From Allacma fusca (taxonomy: Eukaryota; Arthropoda; Collembola; Symphypleona; Sminthuridae), in the NCBI GenBank assembly GCA_947179485.1, contig OX359247.1, positions 25,148,801 through 25,212,800 on the forward strand: DNA of 64,000 bases, in the 5' to 3' direction. Made by a program: the position numbers and the translations under genes. A model generated the notes under the pieces. The model worked only from the letters and a program-made list of their open reading frames with translations. It ran no database searches and was not told the DNA's origin. The stretch's first letter is position 1. Each line of letters opens with the position of its first letter. Shown here in pieces: positions 26,040-35,487 of the stretch.

Positions 26040-26978
26040 TTATATTAAGACTGCATTTGAGTACAAATCTTTAGCTACTGGTCTATTATAAAAATTAGCA
26101 AACACTTTTGAAGTTTGACTCCAACCAGCACGAGAATATATCGCATCAACAGATATACCACCTCTGTAAGCTTTAGACGTAGAAGCATGTCGAAAACTAT
26201 GCGCTTTAAAAACGGGATCAACCCCAGCTTTCTCTAAAACTATACATAACCACCGACTTAAAGTTTGTTTATTGACATCCTGAAAAGGAGACACTGTTTT
26301 AAGAAATAACGCCTCAGATTTTCTGTACGTAGCAGTTCGTTTAAGATATTCCTTCAGCGCCGAAACAACACATAATTTCTCATTATCAGCAAAAACTTCT
26401 AAAACAATAGGTTTTTCTGGAATACCAGGTTTTGAACACTTCAAAAACTTACAAATGCTAATAGTAACATTACTACTTATAACTATGTCGGAAACTTTAA
26501 TTGCATGGAGAGTTTGTACTCTGTGAGCAGTCACTAGAGCTAACAAGGCTAATAATTTTAGACTTAATTCCATTATTGACAGTCTAGAGTTATCTGGCCA
26601 ATTATTAAACAACTTACAGACTAAATTCACGTCCCAAGTACCGCTATATCTAGCTTTAGTCGGTTTGATACGACCAATAGCTTTCATTAACTTGCAAATT
26701 AATACATTATTTCCTATCGTGACACCATCCACAGGTGGTAGTATTAAGGATAATGCTGAACGAGCGGTATTCACACTGGTGTAGCTACATCCATCTCTAA
26801 ATAACTTAGCTAAAAAAGTAAGTACATCAACTACTTTAGGGTTCCATCCACTTAAATTATTATTAGAACAATACTCAAACCATTTCTTCAAACTTGACTC
26901 ATACTGACCACGTGTACTCATAGCAATAGACTGAATTATCAATTCTGCGACGCATGTTGGAATATTTTTCCTAATCAA
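26040..26978 (-). CDS. DIRS tyrosine recombinase
   Basis: This 312-aa ORF is a phage-integrase-fold recombinase that would integrate the circular DNA copy in the nucleus. The catalytic set is visible: Arg in AHRVQTL (about residue 152), HSFRH giving His-x-x-Arg (about 259-263), then AGWS and the nucleophile region FYNRP (Tyr at about 297). The start codon shares four bases with the end of the upstream polymerase ORF, suggesting coupled translation. Length is usual for DIRS recombinases. Confidence 0.88.
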   Translation of the reverse strand: MIRKNIPTCVAELIIQSIAMSTRGQYESSLKKWFEYCSNNNLSGWNPKVVDVLTFLAKLFRDGCSYTSVNTARSALSLILPPVDGVTIGNNVLICKLMKAIGRIKPTKARYSGTWDVNLVCKLFNNWPDNSRLSIMELSLKLLALLALVTAHRVQTLHAIKVSDIVISSNVTISICKFLKCSKPGIPEKPIVLEVFADNEKLCVVSALKEYLKRTATYRKSEALFLKTVSPFQDVNKQTLSRWLCIVLEKAGVDPVFKAHSFRHASTSKAYRGGISVDAIYSRAGWSQTSKVFANFYNRPVAKDLYSNAVLI

Positions 26979-28780
26979 AGACGTCCAGATAAAACTGCTG
27001 CAATTAGTTTCAGAGACTTTTTTAGCGGGTGCTGGAGTCTAGATATAGGACATAAAAGTAAATTATCTGAGGGCCCTAATTCCAATGTCTCTGATATTAC
27101 CATTTCCATGAACATGGGAAACCAAACTTGTGAAGGCCAATGAGGGACGACAACGATTCCAATCGCTTTATCAGCTCGAATCTTCCGAAGGACTTTTGGA
27201 AGTAAACAAAAGGGTGGAAAACAATAAAAATATACATTCCCCCATGATGATGTAAATGCATCAATATATTCAGCATCAGGATCAGGGAACCATGATACGA
27301 ACCTATCACATTGAGATGTCATCCTCGTCGCAAATAGGTCAATTTTTGGATTCCCGAATACACTTTTAATTTTCTGAAAATAGTACGGACTTAAGTGCCA
27401 ATCTTCTAACTGGTATTCTCTACGTGACTCCTTATCAGCTATGTAATTGTCACTGCTTGAGATGTAAGAAGCAAATAACCAAATATGTCGAGCTTCACAA
27501 AATTGCCAGATTTGCTTAGCAACTTCATGTAACCTCGTGGCTCGACAACCCCCCATACGGTTGATATAGGCAATTGCAGTTGTATTATCAACCCGTAATA
27601 AAATATTGATACTCGAGGTATCTCTTACACAACTTTTTAGTACCTGATAGACTGCCTGTAATTCTAATTCGTTGATATGCAATTTTTGCTCTTCATATGA
27701 CCAAAAACCACTGAACGTTTCCCCTGAAACATGTCCTCCCCACCCTGAAAGTGAGCTATCCGTATGTATAGTAAGGTCGTAGTTTACCGGGTTTAAGCTC
27801 TTAACAGCGCTAATCACATTATCAGTCCACCAAACAATATCCATTTTTGCTTTATGTGAAAGAATTACATTGTAATTCCTGTCTACGCCAAATAAATTTA
27901 CGGCACAAGTTTTTTCGTACTCCAACTGTCGAATATACAGTAAACCGTAAGGAACAGCTGGGTAACTAGCTACAAGTTTACCAATAAGAGTGGCTAGTTC
28001 CCTAATATTAATGCATACAGTAGACAAAGCTGATTGGCAAATCTTACATATTTGGTCCTTCTTGCGTACTGGTAGTGATATGGTCATATTGACAGAGTCA
28101 AACATAAAACCTAAGTACTGAACATTCTGGGAAGGTATTAATACCGATTTAACAAAGTTAACGAAAAAACCTAGACTCTCCAACGTTGTAATAATTAATT
28201 TAACGGTCTTACTACTTAGTTCACTGGAATAATCAAGAGAGATTAAATCATCTAAGTAAATAACGCACTTAATTTTTAGGGAACGAAAATAACCGACGAC
28301 TGGTTTCATTATTTTTGTGAATATACGAGGAGCCGTACACAGTCCAAAAGGAAGGCAATTGTACTGATACAATTTATTGTTGAACCGAAATCTCAAGAAC
28401 TTGCGGAAACCCGGATGAATTGGTACAAAGTGATAAGCATCTTGAAGATCGATTGTACACATATACATATATCGCTCTAAGATATTACAAACCGAGCGAT
28501 AATCTTCAATTTTAAAGTGTTGATTATCCACGAAAACATTCAATGCTTTTAAGTTTAAAATTAACCGGTAACCGCCGGACGATTTTGGCACAACAAAAAT
28601 ATTGGATAGGAATTCACCTTTGACACTAGTGCATTCATTTATAGCTCCTATGAGAATTAAATGGTCTACACAATTTGAACAAGCTATATACTCTGAGCTT
28701 GACATATTAACCGGTGACGGTTCTTTGAGTTGCCAGGGGGAACGGAGAAAAGGGATTTTATAACCCTGAATGGCCTCCAA
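26975..28780 (-). CDS. DIRS reverse transcriptase, RNase H and methyltransferase-like domain
   Basis: This 601-aa ORF holds reverse transcriptase with CLPFGLCTAPRIF followed by the active site YLDD at about residue 173. RNase H follows (HTDSSLSGWGG and INELELQAV, about 340-380). A C-terminal Dam-like domain is typical of DIRS elements (IDLFATR at about 483, then WFPDPDAEYIDAF and YCFPPF). The function of the last domain in the element's life cycle is not established. It lies between gag and recombinase, the standard DIRS order. Confidence 0.88.
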   Translation of the reverse strand: MEAIQGYKIPFLRSPWQLKEPSPVNMSSSEYIACSNCVDHLILIGAINECTSVKGEFLSNIFVVPKSSGGYRLILNLKALNVFVDNQHFKIEDYRSVCNILERYMYMCTIDLQDAYHFVPIHPGFRKFLRFRFNNKLYQYNCLPFGLCTAPRIFTKIMKPVVGYFRSLKIKCVIYLDDLISLDYSSELSSKTVKLIITTLESLGFFVNFVKSVLIPSQNVQYLGFMFDSVNMTISLPVRKKDQICKICQSALSTVCINIRELATLIGKLVASYPAVPYGLLYIRQLEYEKTCAVNLFGVDRNYNVILSHKAKMDIVWWTDNVISAVKSLNPVNYDLTIHTDSSLSGWGGHVSGETFSGFWSYEEQKLHINELELQAVYQVLKSCVRDTSSINILLRVDNTTAIAYINRMGGCRATRLHEVAKQIWQFCEARHIWLFASYISSSDNYIADKESRREYQLEDWHLSPYYFQKIKSVFGNPKIDLFATRMTSQCDRFVSWFPDPDAEYIDAFTSSWGNVYFYCFPPFCLLPKVLRKIRADKAIGIVVVPHWPSQVWFPMFMEMVISETLELGPSDNLLLCPISRLQHPLKKSLKLIAAVLSGRL

Positions 28781-28860
28781 TACAACAGGGTCCGAAGTTA
28801 TGGTTTCCCATATTTGGAAATGTTTACTTAAATTACCTGCATAACTACTTACTGTTACAT

Positions 28861-29871
28861 TTATTGATTTGATGTTGGAGCAGCGCTCGGAGTCGACTTT
28901 TGTTGGTTGAATTGATGAGGTTTCCGCACTGCACGTGCGGGGCCTTTGTAGTTTAAATTATTTGAGTTTGCAAACTTGTTCTGTGGACGCGAGAAATTTT
29001 TGTTGTTGTAAGGCTTGAAATTTGGACGCACAAACTTCTTTGGTTTCATAATCTTTCCAACCGCCTTTACAACTCTGACATCCTGTTCCACGTTATCACC
29101 AAACAACCACTCTCCAGGAACAGTCTTCGTGTCGCAGATTCCCGCGACATCGTCTTTAATACATGACTTTATGGCCGCCTTCCTTCGGGCGTTGATGTCT
29201 CTAACAGCCATCCCCATTGATGTAGCTGAGTCCATCGTAAATCGCATTAACTCCTTAAGAACTGAACGTGGAATCTGAGCAGAATTTTTGTATAGTAAGT
29301 CAGCAATTCTTGAATTTGCAACTAACCCTCTAGTCACTGACAATTGTAAGTTTTGTAACTTGACATCAGTGGCTCGAGGGACTTTATCCAATTTTGCCCA
29401 CATCAAGGTGTTAACTTTTGGAACAGACAAGAGCTTACAATTTTCGGGAACCTTATAATCCTTCCGCAGTCTCTCTAGAGCCTGTTCAGTGACAGATTGT
29501 GACGGAATTCGACCAAATGATTCGGCTACTTTTTCACTCAAAACATTGCCGTAGTCCTGAGCTCCTTGTGTTTCATCTAAGCACTCCATCATGAAGTCCA
29601 AGTCTCCATCTTGCTGATGGATTTCTTGTCCTTCATCCTCTCGCAAATCCGAAAGAATATTTTCGGCTAAATCAGTATCGTCCTCCTGATCGTTTTCATC
29701 ATCAGAAACAATATGCTCTATCTCATCTCGGCATGGGTGTTGCAATATATTTGCCAGAGCTTGAATGGCATCTGTTTGTGCCTGTAATGCAGTAGGTATC
29801 GAGGCGCATACTTGCAAAATGGAGCCTAGAAAGGCACAGCCAGCAATTAATGTATTGCTATTATTTAGCAT
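28861..29871 (-). CDS. DIRS gag-like ORF
   Basis: A 336-aa ORF at the 5-prime end of the element encodes the putative nucleoprotein. It has an acidic segment (DDENDQEDD, about residues 57-66) and a basic Asn/Lys/Pro-rich C-terminal tail suited to nucleic-acid binding, with no zinc knuckle. Upstream at about 29916-30055 a short Lys/Arg/Ser-rich open stretch ends at a GTAAGT donor, and a 43-nt candidate intron separates it from this ORF. Introns are known in DIRS elements, so a short leader exon is plausible but unproven. Confidence 0.7.
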   Translation of the reverse strand: MLNNSNTLIAGCAFLGSILQVCASIPTALQAQTDAIQALANILQHPCRDEIEHIVSDDENDQEDDTDLAENILSDLREDEGQEIHQQDGDLDFMMECLDETQGAQDYGNVLSEKVAESFGRIPSQSVTEQALERLRKDYKVPENCKLLSVPKVNTLMWAKLDKVPRATDVKLQNLQLSVTRGLVANSRIADLLYKNSAQIPRSVLKELMRFTMDSATSMGMAVRDINARRKAAIKSCIKDDVAGICDTKTVPGEWLFGDNVEQDVRVVKAVGKIMKPKKFVRPNFKPYNNKNFSRPQNKFANSNNLNYKGPARAVRKPHQFNQQKSTPSAAPTSNQ

Positions 29872-30386
29872 ACTAATTTAAGTATACCGTATCTTGTAGT
29901 AACAGCGTTACTTACTTATTTCCTTTGACTGAGAATTGGCATTACTTTCTGCCGAACTACCAGCTTCGCTGGAGATTGGAACGGATGACTGAGGATTCTT
30001 GCCTCGTCCTTTACGTCCAGCAGCACCTTTCCGGTTACTGAATAATATGTATGGAATACATTAGTTCTCATATATACATACCTGCCACTCCAAAGAGTAA
30101 GCGAACGCGCCGTTTACAACGGTCGCATGAGAACTTTGCCACGAGGCAACTCTGCCATATGTACATTTACATATATATAGCCTGCTTCGCAGGTCTAGTG
30201 GCAATACTTCATTAAAATGGGAGAAAAAAACCAAATTTAATAAATTTGGATAAACTTACCAGGCATCTGGCGACAATAACATCTTCAATGTAGATTCCAA
30301 CTTGATCAAAAACTCAAAATTTATTGGCAAAAATCAATATATTCAGGAGACAATTATTTGCGTGACAAGCAACTCCGCCATAAAAA

Positions 30387-30542
30387 GGGAACTGACGGTA
30401 TTGTTGCGGGAGAGTGGGGTGATGGGGAGTTTTCGCATTTGGCTTTAAATATATGGGTGACTAAGTATATTCCATGAAGGGAATCTACACATGGTGAACT
30501 GTTTTTCCTTATACTAAGTGGACAACAGGAGATGTATATAAT
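30387..30542. repeat. DIRS right inverted terminal repeat
   Basis: Inverse complement of the left repeat; it contains the promoter-proximal end of the element in its own orientation. The outermost bases TATAAT match the fused junction in the internal complementary region. Confidence 0.85.
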
Positions 30543-33500
30543 CAAACTGGCTTAGATTTTATGTCCTTGTTAGTATAGGGGCTTCGAAGTCAACCATGAA
30601 GTTAAGCAGACAAGCATATGTCTGAATTTATCTGATCGATTCGTACATATGTATGTATGTATATAATATGTAAGTTACCAGAAGCACTGCTTACGGATAC
30701 GGCTTACACAAATGCCTCCAATTTTCACTCGGGATCATTTTGTTTACCAAACAAGCTTATTTCGCTCCAGCTGTGATGTATGTGTCGTTCAACCTGAGTA
30801 ATATTATAAAATTGTATCACGCAACTCTGTCACAGAAGTTGGAGTTTTACTGTGTTCCTTATCTTCAGATGTAATTGTTACCCTATCAATGGCTTCCCGA
30901 ACGATGTAGCAGTTATGATCACGTAAGTGTTATAGGAAACTTCATTGCACTACATATCCTTAGTTACAGATGTAAAGCCTTCTTTGGTAACGTATCACAC
31001 ACAATTCCCATGGAGACAGTATGCAAGCATACAAATATTTTGAGTATTATGTGGTTCATACGGTAGGGAAAATTTGAATCAAGTTCCTCTATCACATACA
31101 AACAGAATATTATGAAAGCAAATTTTTTAGAAGTCGTTTGCAGAAACGTATCGCAAAATCACATCATATTAGAAGACGTACGAAGATGTTGGACAATCAA
31201 TCCTCCATTTTGGCTAAAATGTTTGAGCAAAATAGTAATTAGTTTAATACTGCAATGTTGAATATTTTAAGAGTTAAGCAAATTACAGTCATAATATAAA
31301 TACATACATATTTTTTTGAATCATTCAGCTCTCCAAAATTAATGCATACAAACTTTTGTCGAATTCATATTTAATCCAATTTTTTAAATTTATGTGACTA
31401 CAAAAGCTTGTAGACCTTGTATTGGAAGTGCAACCCAAAAGGTTTGAATGTCATGGTTGAAATCAATAAAACAAGGGAATTTTGTTGACTAGCTTGGAGC
31501 TTCCAAGCCTGGCTGTGTTGGGGTGCAGTTCTGGTAAAACATTCTAAAACTTTGGCTAGTAGCTCATATATGTATGTACATACATCGGCGGACAGAATTC
31601 TGATGATGATGATGGGGAACGAATCAGAGAAACTGCAAATCACAGAATAGCCTAACGGACTCCCTCAAATTTACAATTAGCAATGGAAACATACATACAT
31701 AGCTTACAGAAACAATTCATTCAATCTTTCCGTCCAATACCTTCATTTGATCTAAGTATCCTAATTGTAGCTCTACTTAAATCACACAATGTTTGAAAAC
31801 TTATGAAAATAATCCTGGTGTATAGTACAATCTTCAAGTTAGTGAACGAATATTTATGAGCCTATTTGCATATTTCAGACGTGATACCCCCTGAATAGTT
31901 CCCTAGGCTGCTAATACATATGCACCAATGAACGTTTCACCGTACTCCTAACATGGTAAAGCAGCAATTCAGAAGGGACTGTCGATCTGACATGGGGGAA
32001 TATGGTGACTGAATAAAGTACTCAATGTCAGGTGTAAATATTACAGATATTTATAACTTGTAACTGAGCGTGTAGGGTGCACACACTTTCAGTGTCCTTT
32101 GTAAATTTATTTAGCTCAAACGCTTTTCTCTGCAATTCCTATTTGTTGCTCTTGTTGTTCTAGAGCTGATGGTTTGTTGTAACTTTTAATTCGTTTCTAT
32201 CTCTCATTTACATTCCATCATTTCCTTATTCCTACATGTACTGCTTGGTGTTCATTAGGAACATCTTTTAGCCTTGAACCTATACTCTGTATTTCGATAA
32301 TTCCACACGAGTTCACTTGGTGACAGCCAGATCCGAAGCCTCAAATTCCATTTTTTTTACCCAGACGAAAATTTATCCCAAAGCAATAGCTACCATGAAT
32401 ATTTTTCATGATTATTTGTAAAAATCATTAACAAATACAAACTATATAGAGCTCCGGCTTGGTAATAAGTTCAGATTTTTTGAGCGTTCATACATATGTA
32501 TGCATGTTTTGTTCTTTTTATTAGTGTGTTCGTTTAAACACACGGCTAATAAAAACCAGGAGAAAATCACCCTATTTAATATACCAGGAAGTAAAGATAT
32601 GTTTTGGATGCTCCAAAAGTAGCAGAAAGCAAACGGAGTCCTTTACGTCTCTTGCTGAGTAACTGTTCTCTTCAACATTCAATCGCTGACATATATGTAC
32701 AAATGTTTGAGTTCCATTGTCAAGGTTGGGCATTGCCCCGCGAGTTACAGACTACCACCGCGACTGACTGTTCTATAAGCAGTAGGATGTTTGCTTGAAA
32801 CCACGCTTTGAACACTATTTACAGTACGATTGTGTCTCAAATACCCAAAAGAGTAAAGATTTCCTAGGAATCAGTTTTAGCAACAGAGTCTTTTTGCCTC
32901 CTCATTTCCAGCAATGCTTGTTGTATCGGTTTCCTAAATTGTTAGGGGGCAAGTCAACATGGTAGGGTAATATTTTTGTTATAAACTTTTTGCGATTTTC
33001 GTGCACTTTTAAGAGGGTAGCTGTTAAGACGCTCACTGGCTCTTGTACTAGAATCAATATCCATGAGGTGAGTACTTCACCACTGGACAATCCTGGCTAC
33101 CCAGAAAAATGATCTGATATTAACTGTTTTTTATTACCTTCGTTTGTTTCTTGTTTTAATTTCCGAAAACCAATCATGTTTGTTTATTGGTTTTTTAAAC
33201 AAAATCTAAAAAGTACAAACTAAATGTGAACAATATTATTTTATGGTACTATGTAACTTTACGAACACTACAAGTGGCCTCTTACAAAATCCTCATCTTC
33301 TACAGTAACTAAATGGTTATTGCAAAGACTCGAAAATCTGATATATTTGAAAAACGAACCCAAGTTCTTTATAATAATTTGTGACAATGACAGATACAAC
33401 ACTGGACGACCTTGTATTTCCATCAAAGAGTTCCCAACTATTGACTCAATTTATAGATTCAACTCCTGACAATGAGCAGCCTCCTCTCAAAGACTGAACC

Positions 33501-33744
33501 TCTTACACGCACAGAGCTCTAACTCAAATTCTACCTTATCACTCCGAAAACGTAGTTCCCCTTTAATATTGAAAGATCAGATGAGGAGAAAGCAGTAAAC
33601 TACAGAGATAGTTCCATTAAATTAATGTTTCTGCAAATGTGTGTTCTGAATCAATCATAATCCAGCCTTGCTTTCGTTTGCGTCAGTGGATTTATCTAGT
33701 GACATCACATAACCATATGGAACTGGTTGAAGAATTCAAATTGA
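30543..33744. other. Non-coding stretch
   Basis: No supported gene. Two 54-bp plus-strand segments are neatly bounded by splice signals (30869-30922 with CTTCAG and GTAAGT; 33014-33067 with TTTTAAG and GTGAGT). They are too short to call and their phases do not fit each other directly. Confidence 0.4.
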
Positions 33745-33752
33745 GCTCAAAT

Positions 33753-35479
33753 CAGTGCTCGGACTGGGTAGAGAAACCATGTACCCGTACCTATACCCGT
33801 ACCCGAATATCGGGTACGACAAAATACTATACCTATACCCGTACCCATACCCGAGTACCCGGGTAAATTATTTCAGTACCCGTACCCATACTTGAAACTA
33901 CAATGTAGTACCTGTACCCACAATTTGCCCTTATCCGAGTACCTATTGTTTGTACCCGGGCATTACTCGGGTACTGGAATTTTGGCCGATTGAAAATGCC
34001 ATTAAAGGCCACTAAGATCATTTATGATTTATTTTTAATAAACAATGACGAAATTTAAATGCTACTGCGCCAAAATAATAACTTGCTGAAGAAATGAAAT
34101 GTGTTCTCGCGAATTCGTTATATCGTTTTTTCGTTAACGTTCGTCACGAATTCATTAATACTAAACTCCCCATAACCGAAAACTTGCTTTTCAACTTCGA
34201 GAACATGAAACAAATTTGATCTCGGCTAATCGTTTTCTCAAAAATATTTTACCACAAGTCCGGTGTTAAGAAAGCTGACATTATCGTACAAATAGGACGC
34301 AAGGTTAGTAAAGAAGCAAAGTAGAATTTTCTGATTATGCCATTTTTTCCATCAACGATATAACGTATTTACAAAACAATATAACTGAGCACTGTTTTTA
34401 GGAAATATTATAGGGATTAATTTGACTTAAACATTTTTTTTCAAGTCAAATATTGCGGTTACAGATCGTAAATATAGGAGACAAGATTGAATATTTATTT
34501 TGTATTACAGCTTTATAAAGCAAAAAATTCCTAAACTTTGTCTCACATTTATGGTGTCTGAGACTGAAATTCTATGACCAGGAAAGGTGCAATTAGACTC
34601 AAATGCAGCCCCATGAGAGTTTTGAAAGCCAAGTACAGATGCCTCTTCTTTTAACGTCAAAATTAATAACAATAATCAAAGGAACTGACATCCAAATATT
34701 GCCTGCAAGGAATTATATTTTCCATTCTAAAATTTTGTAAATATTCACTACAATAAGTACTCAAAGTTTCATAAATGTCCAGTATTATCCCCCCCTGTGT
34801 AACCCTGTGTACTTGTAGCATTAAGAAACGGATCTGGCTCGAAGCTAACAAATGTATGTTTATTCCGAACTTAACTCGTAATACGTCTTAAAATAATTAT
34901 AATGTTACGATCCCAATGGAGAGAATTAAATGTAATCTCAAGAACCTGTCCATTGAAATTCTTCTTTGATGAGCTTTATTGTTTAAGTCGATAAGCAGGC
35001 GATCTGACTGACTCTTTACGCTCTATTTCTTTATTTGATTCCTGAGAGGAATCGTTAGAAGCGTTAGATTGCAGCGACACGTAATCATAAATGAAACGAA
35101 GCCACTTGACTCTTTCACTAATGCAAGTATCTCTATAAAAAAAACAAGCAACTCCACGGTTGGCAGGTCTTATTGTTAGCCATATAGTAATCCACCCCAG
35201 TAGGAATCCTTGAAGTACCCAAAAATACTCGGGTACATCACCCACGGGTACAGATAGTTTACATAGTGGTACCCGTATGTATCTACTGGGTAAGTACTAC
35301 CCAATTGTCACTGAGTGAGTACCCATACCCGTACCCGCACCTGTACCCACTTTATTGTTTAAAATACAGAGCACCCGGGTAGTACCCGCGTACTAGCAAG
35401 TACGCAACTTCTGCACCCGGGTAGTACCCATACCCGTACCCATTTACCCGAGTATTACCCTTACCCAGTCCAAGCACTG
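33753..35479. mobile_element. hAT-type element, 1,727 bp (GTACCC family), copy 1, perfect 8-bp TSD
   Basis: The left end CAGTGCTCGGACTGGGTA and the reversed right end CAGTGCTTGGACTGGGTA differ at one base in 18 and fit hAT termini. The target duplication GCTCAAAT is perfect (33745-33752 and 35480-35487). About 200-250 bp inside each end is dense in GTACCC and its complement GGGTAC in both orientations, forming many small palindromes such as GTACCCGGGTAC. The middle is AT-rich and holds a minus-strand ORF of 89 codons (34976-35245). It resembles no transposase I know but is conserved in the second copy. Probably non-autonomous. A second, interrupted and reversed copy lies at 53355-63306. Confidence 0.9.
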
Positions 35480-35487
35480 GCTCAAAT

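Larger units (their letters stand above)
25593..30542 (-). mobile_element. DIRS-type tyrosine-recombinase retroelement, about 4.95 kb, looks whole
   Basis: The element runs on the minus strand. It has inverted terminal repeats (about 25642-25800 against 30387-30542) rather than LTRs, a left end extension, and an internal complementary region (25840-25980). The latter is the inverse of the left end fused to the inverse of the right end, sharing ATTAT at the junction. This is the hallmark of DIRS elements, which replicate through a circle and integrate by recombinase without duplicating target DNA; no target duplication is seen. Three long ORFs follow in order: gag-like, RT/RNase H/methyltransferase-like, and tyrosine recombinase. 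All three are uninterrupted, so the copy looks whole and recent. Ends are known to within a few bases. Confidence 0.9.

Noticed and set aside
30590-30620. GAAGTTAAGCAG, another 5S rRNA-like phrase
   Set aside because: A 12-base match with no further similarity on either side.
30869-30922. 54-bp segment with strong acceptor and GTAAGT donor
   Set aside because: Too short to call, no compatible neighbour, no family.
33014-33067. 54-bp segment encoding VAVKTLTG, faintly like the start of ubiquitin-type domains
   Set aside because: Eighteen codons cannot support a domain call and no following exon was found.
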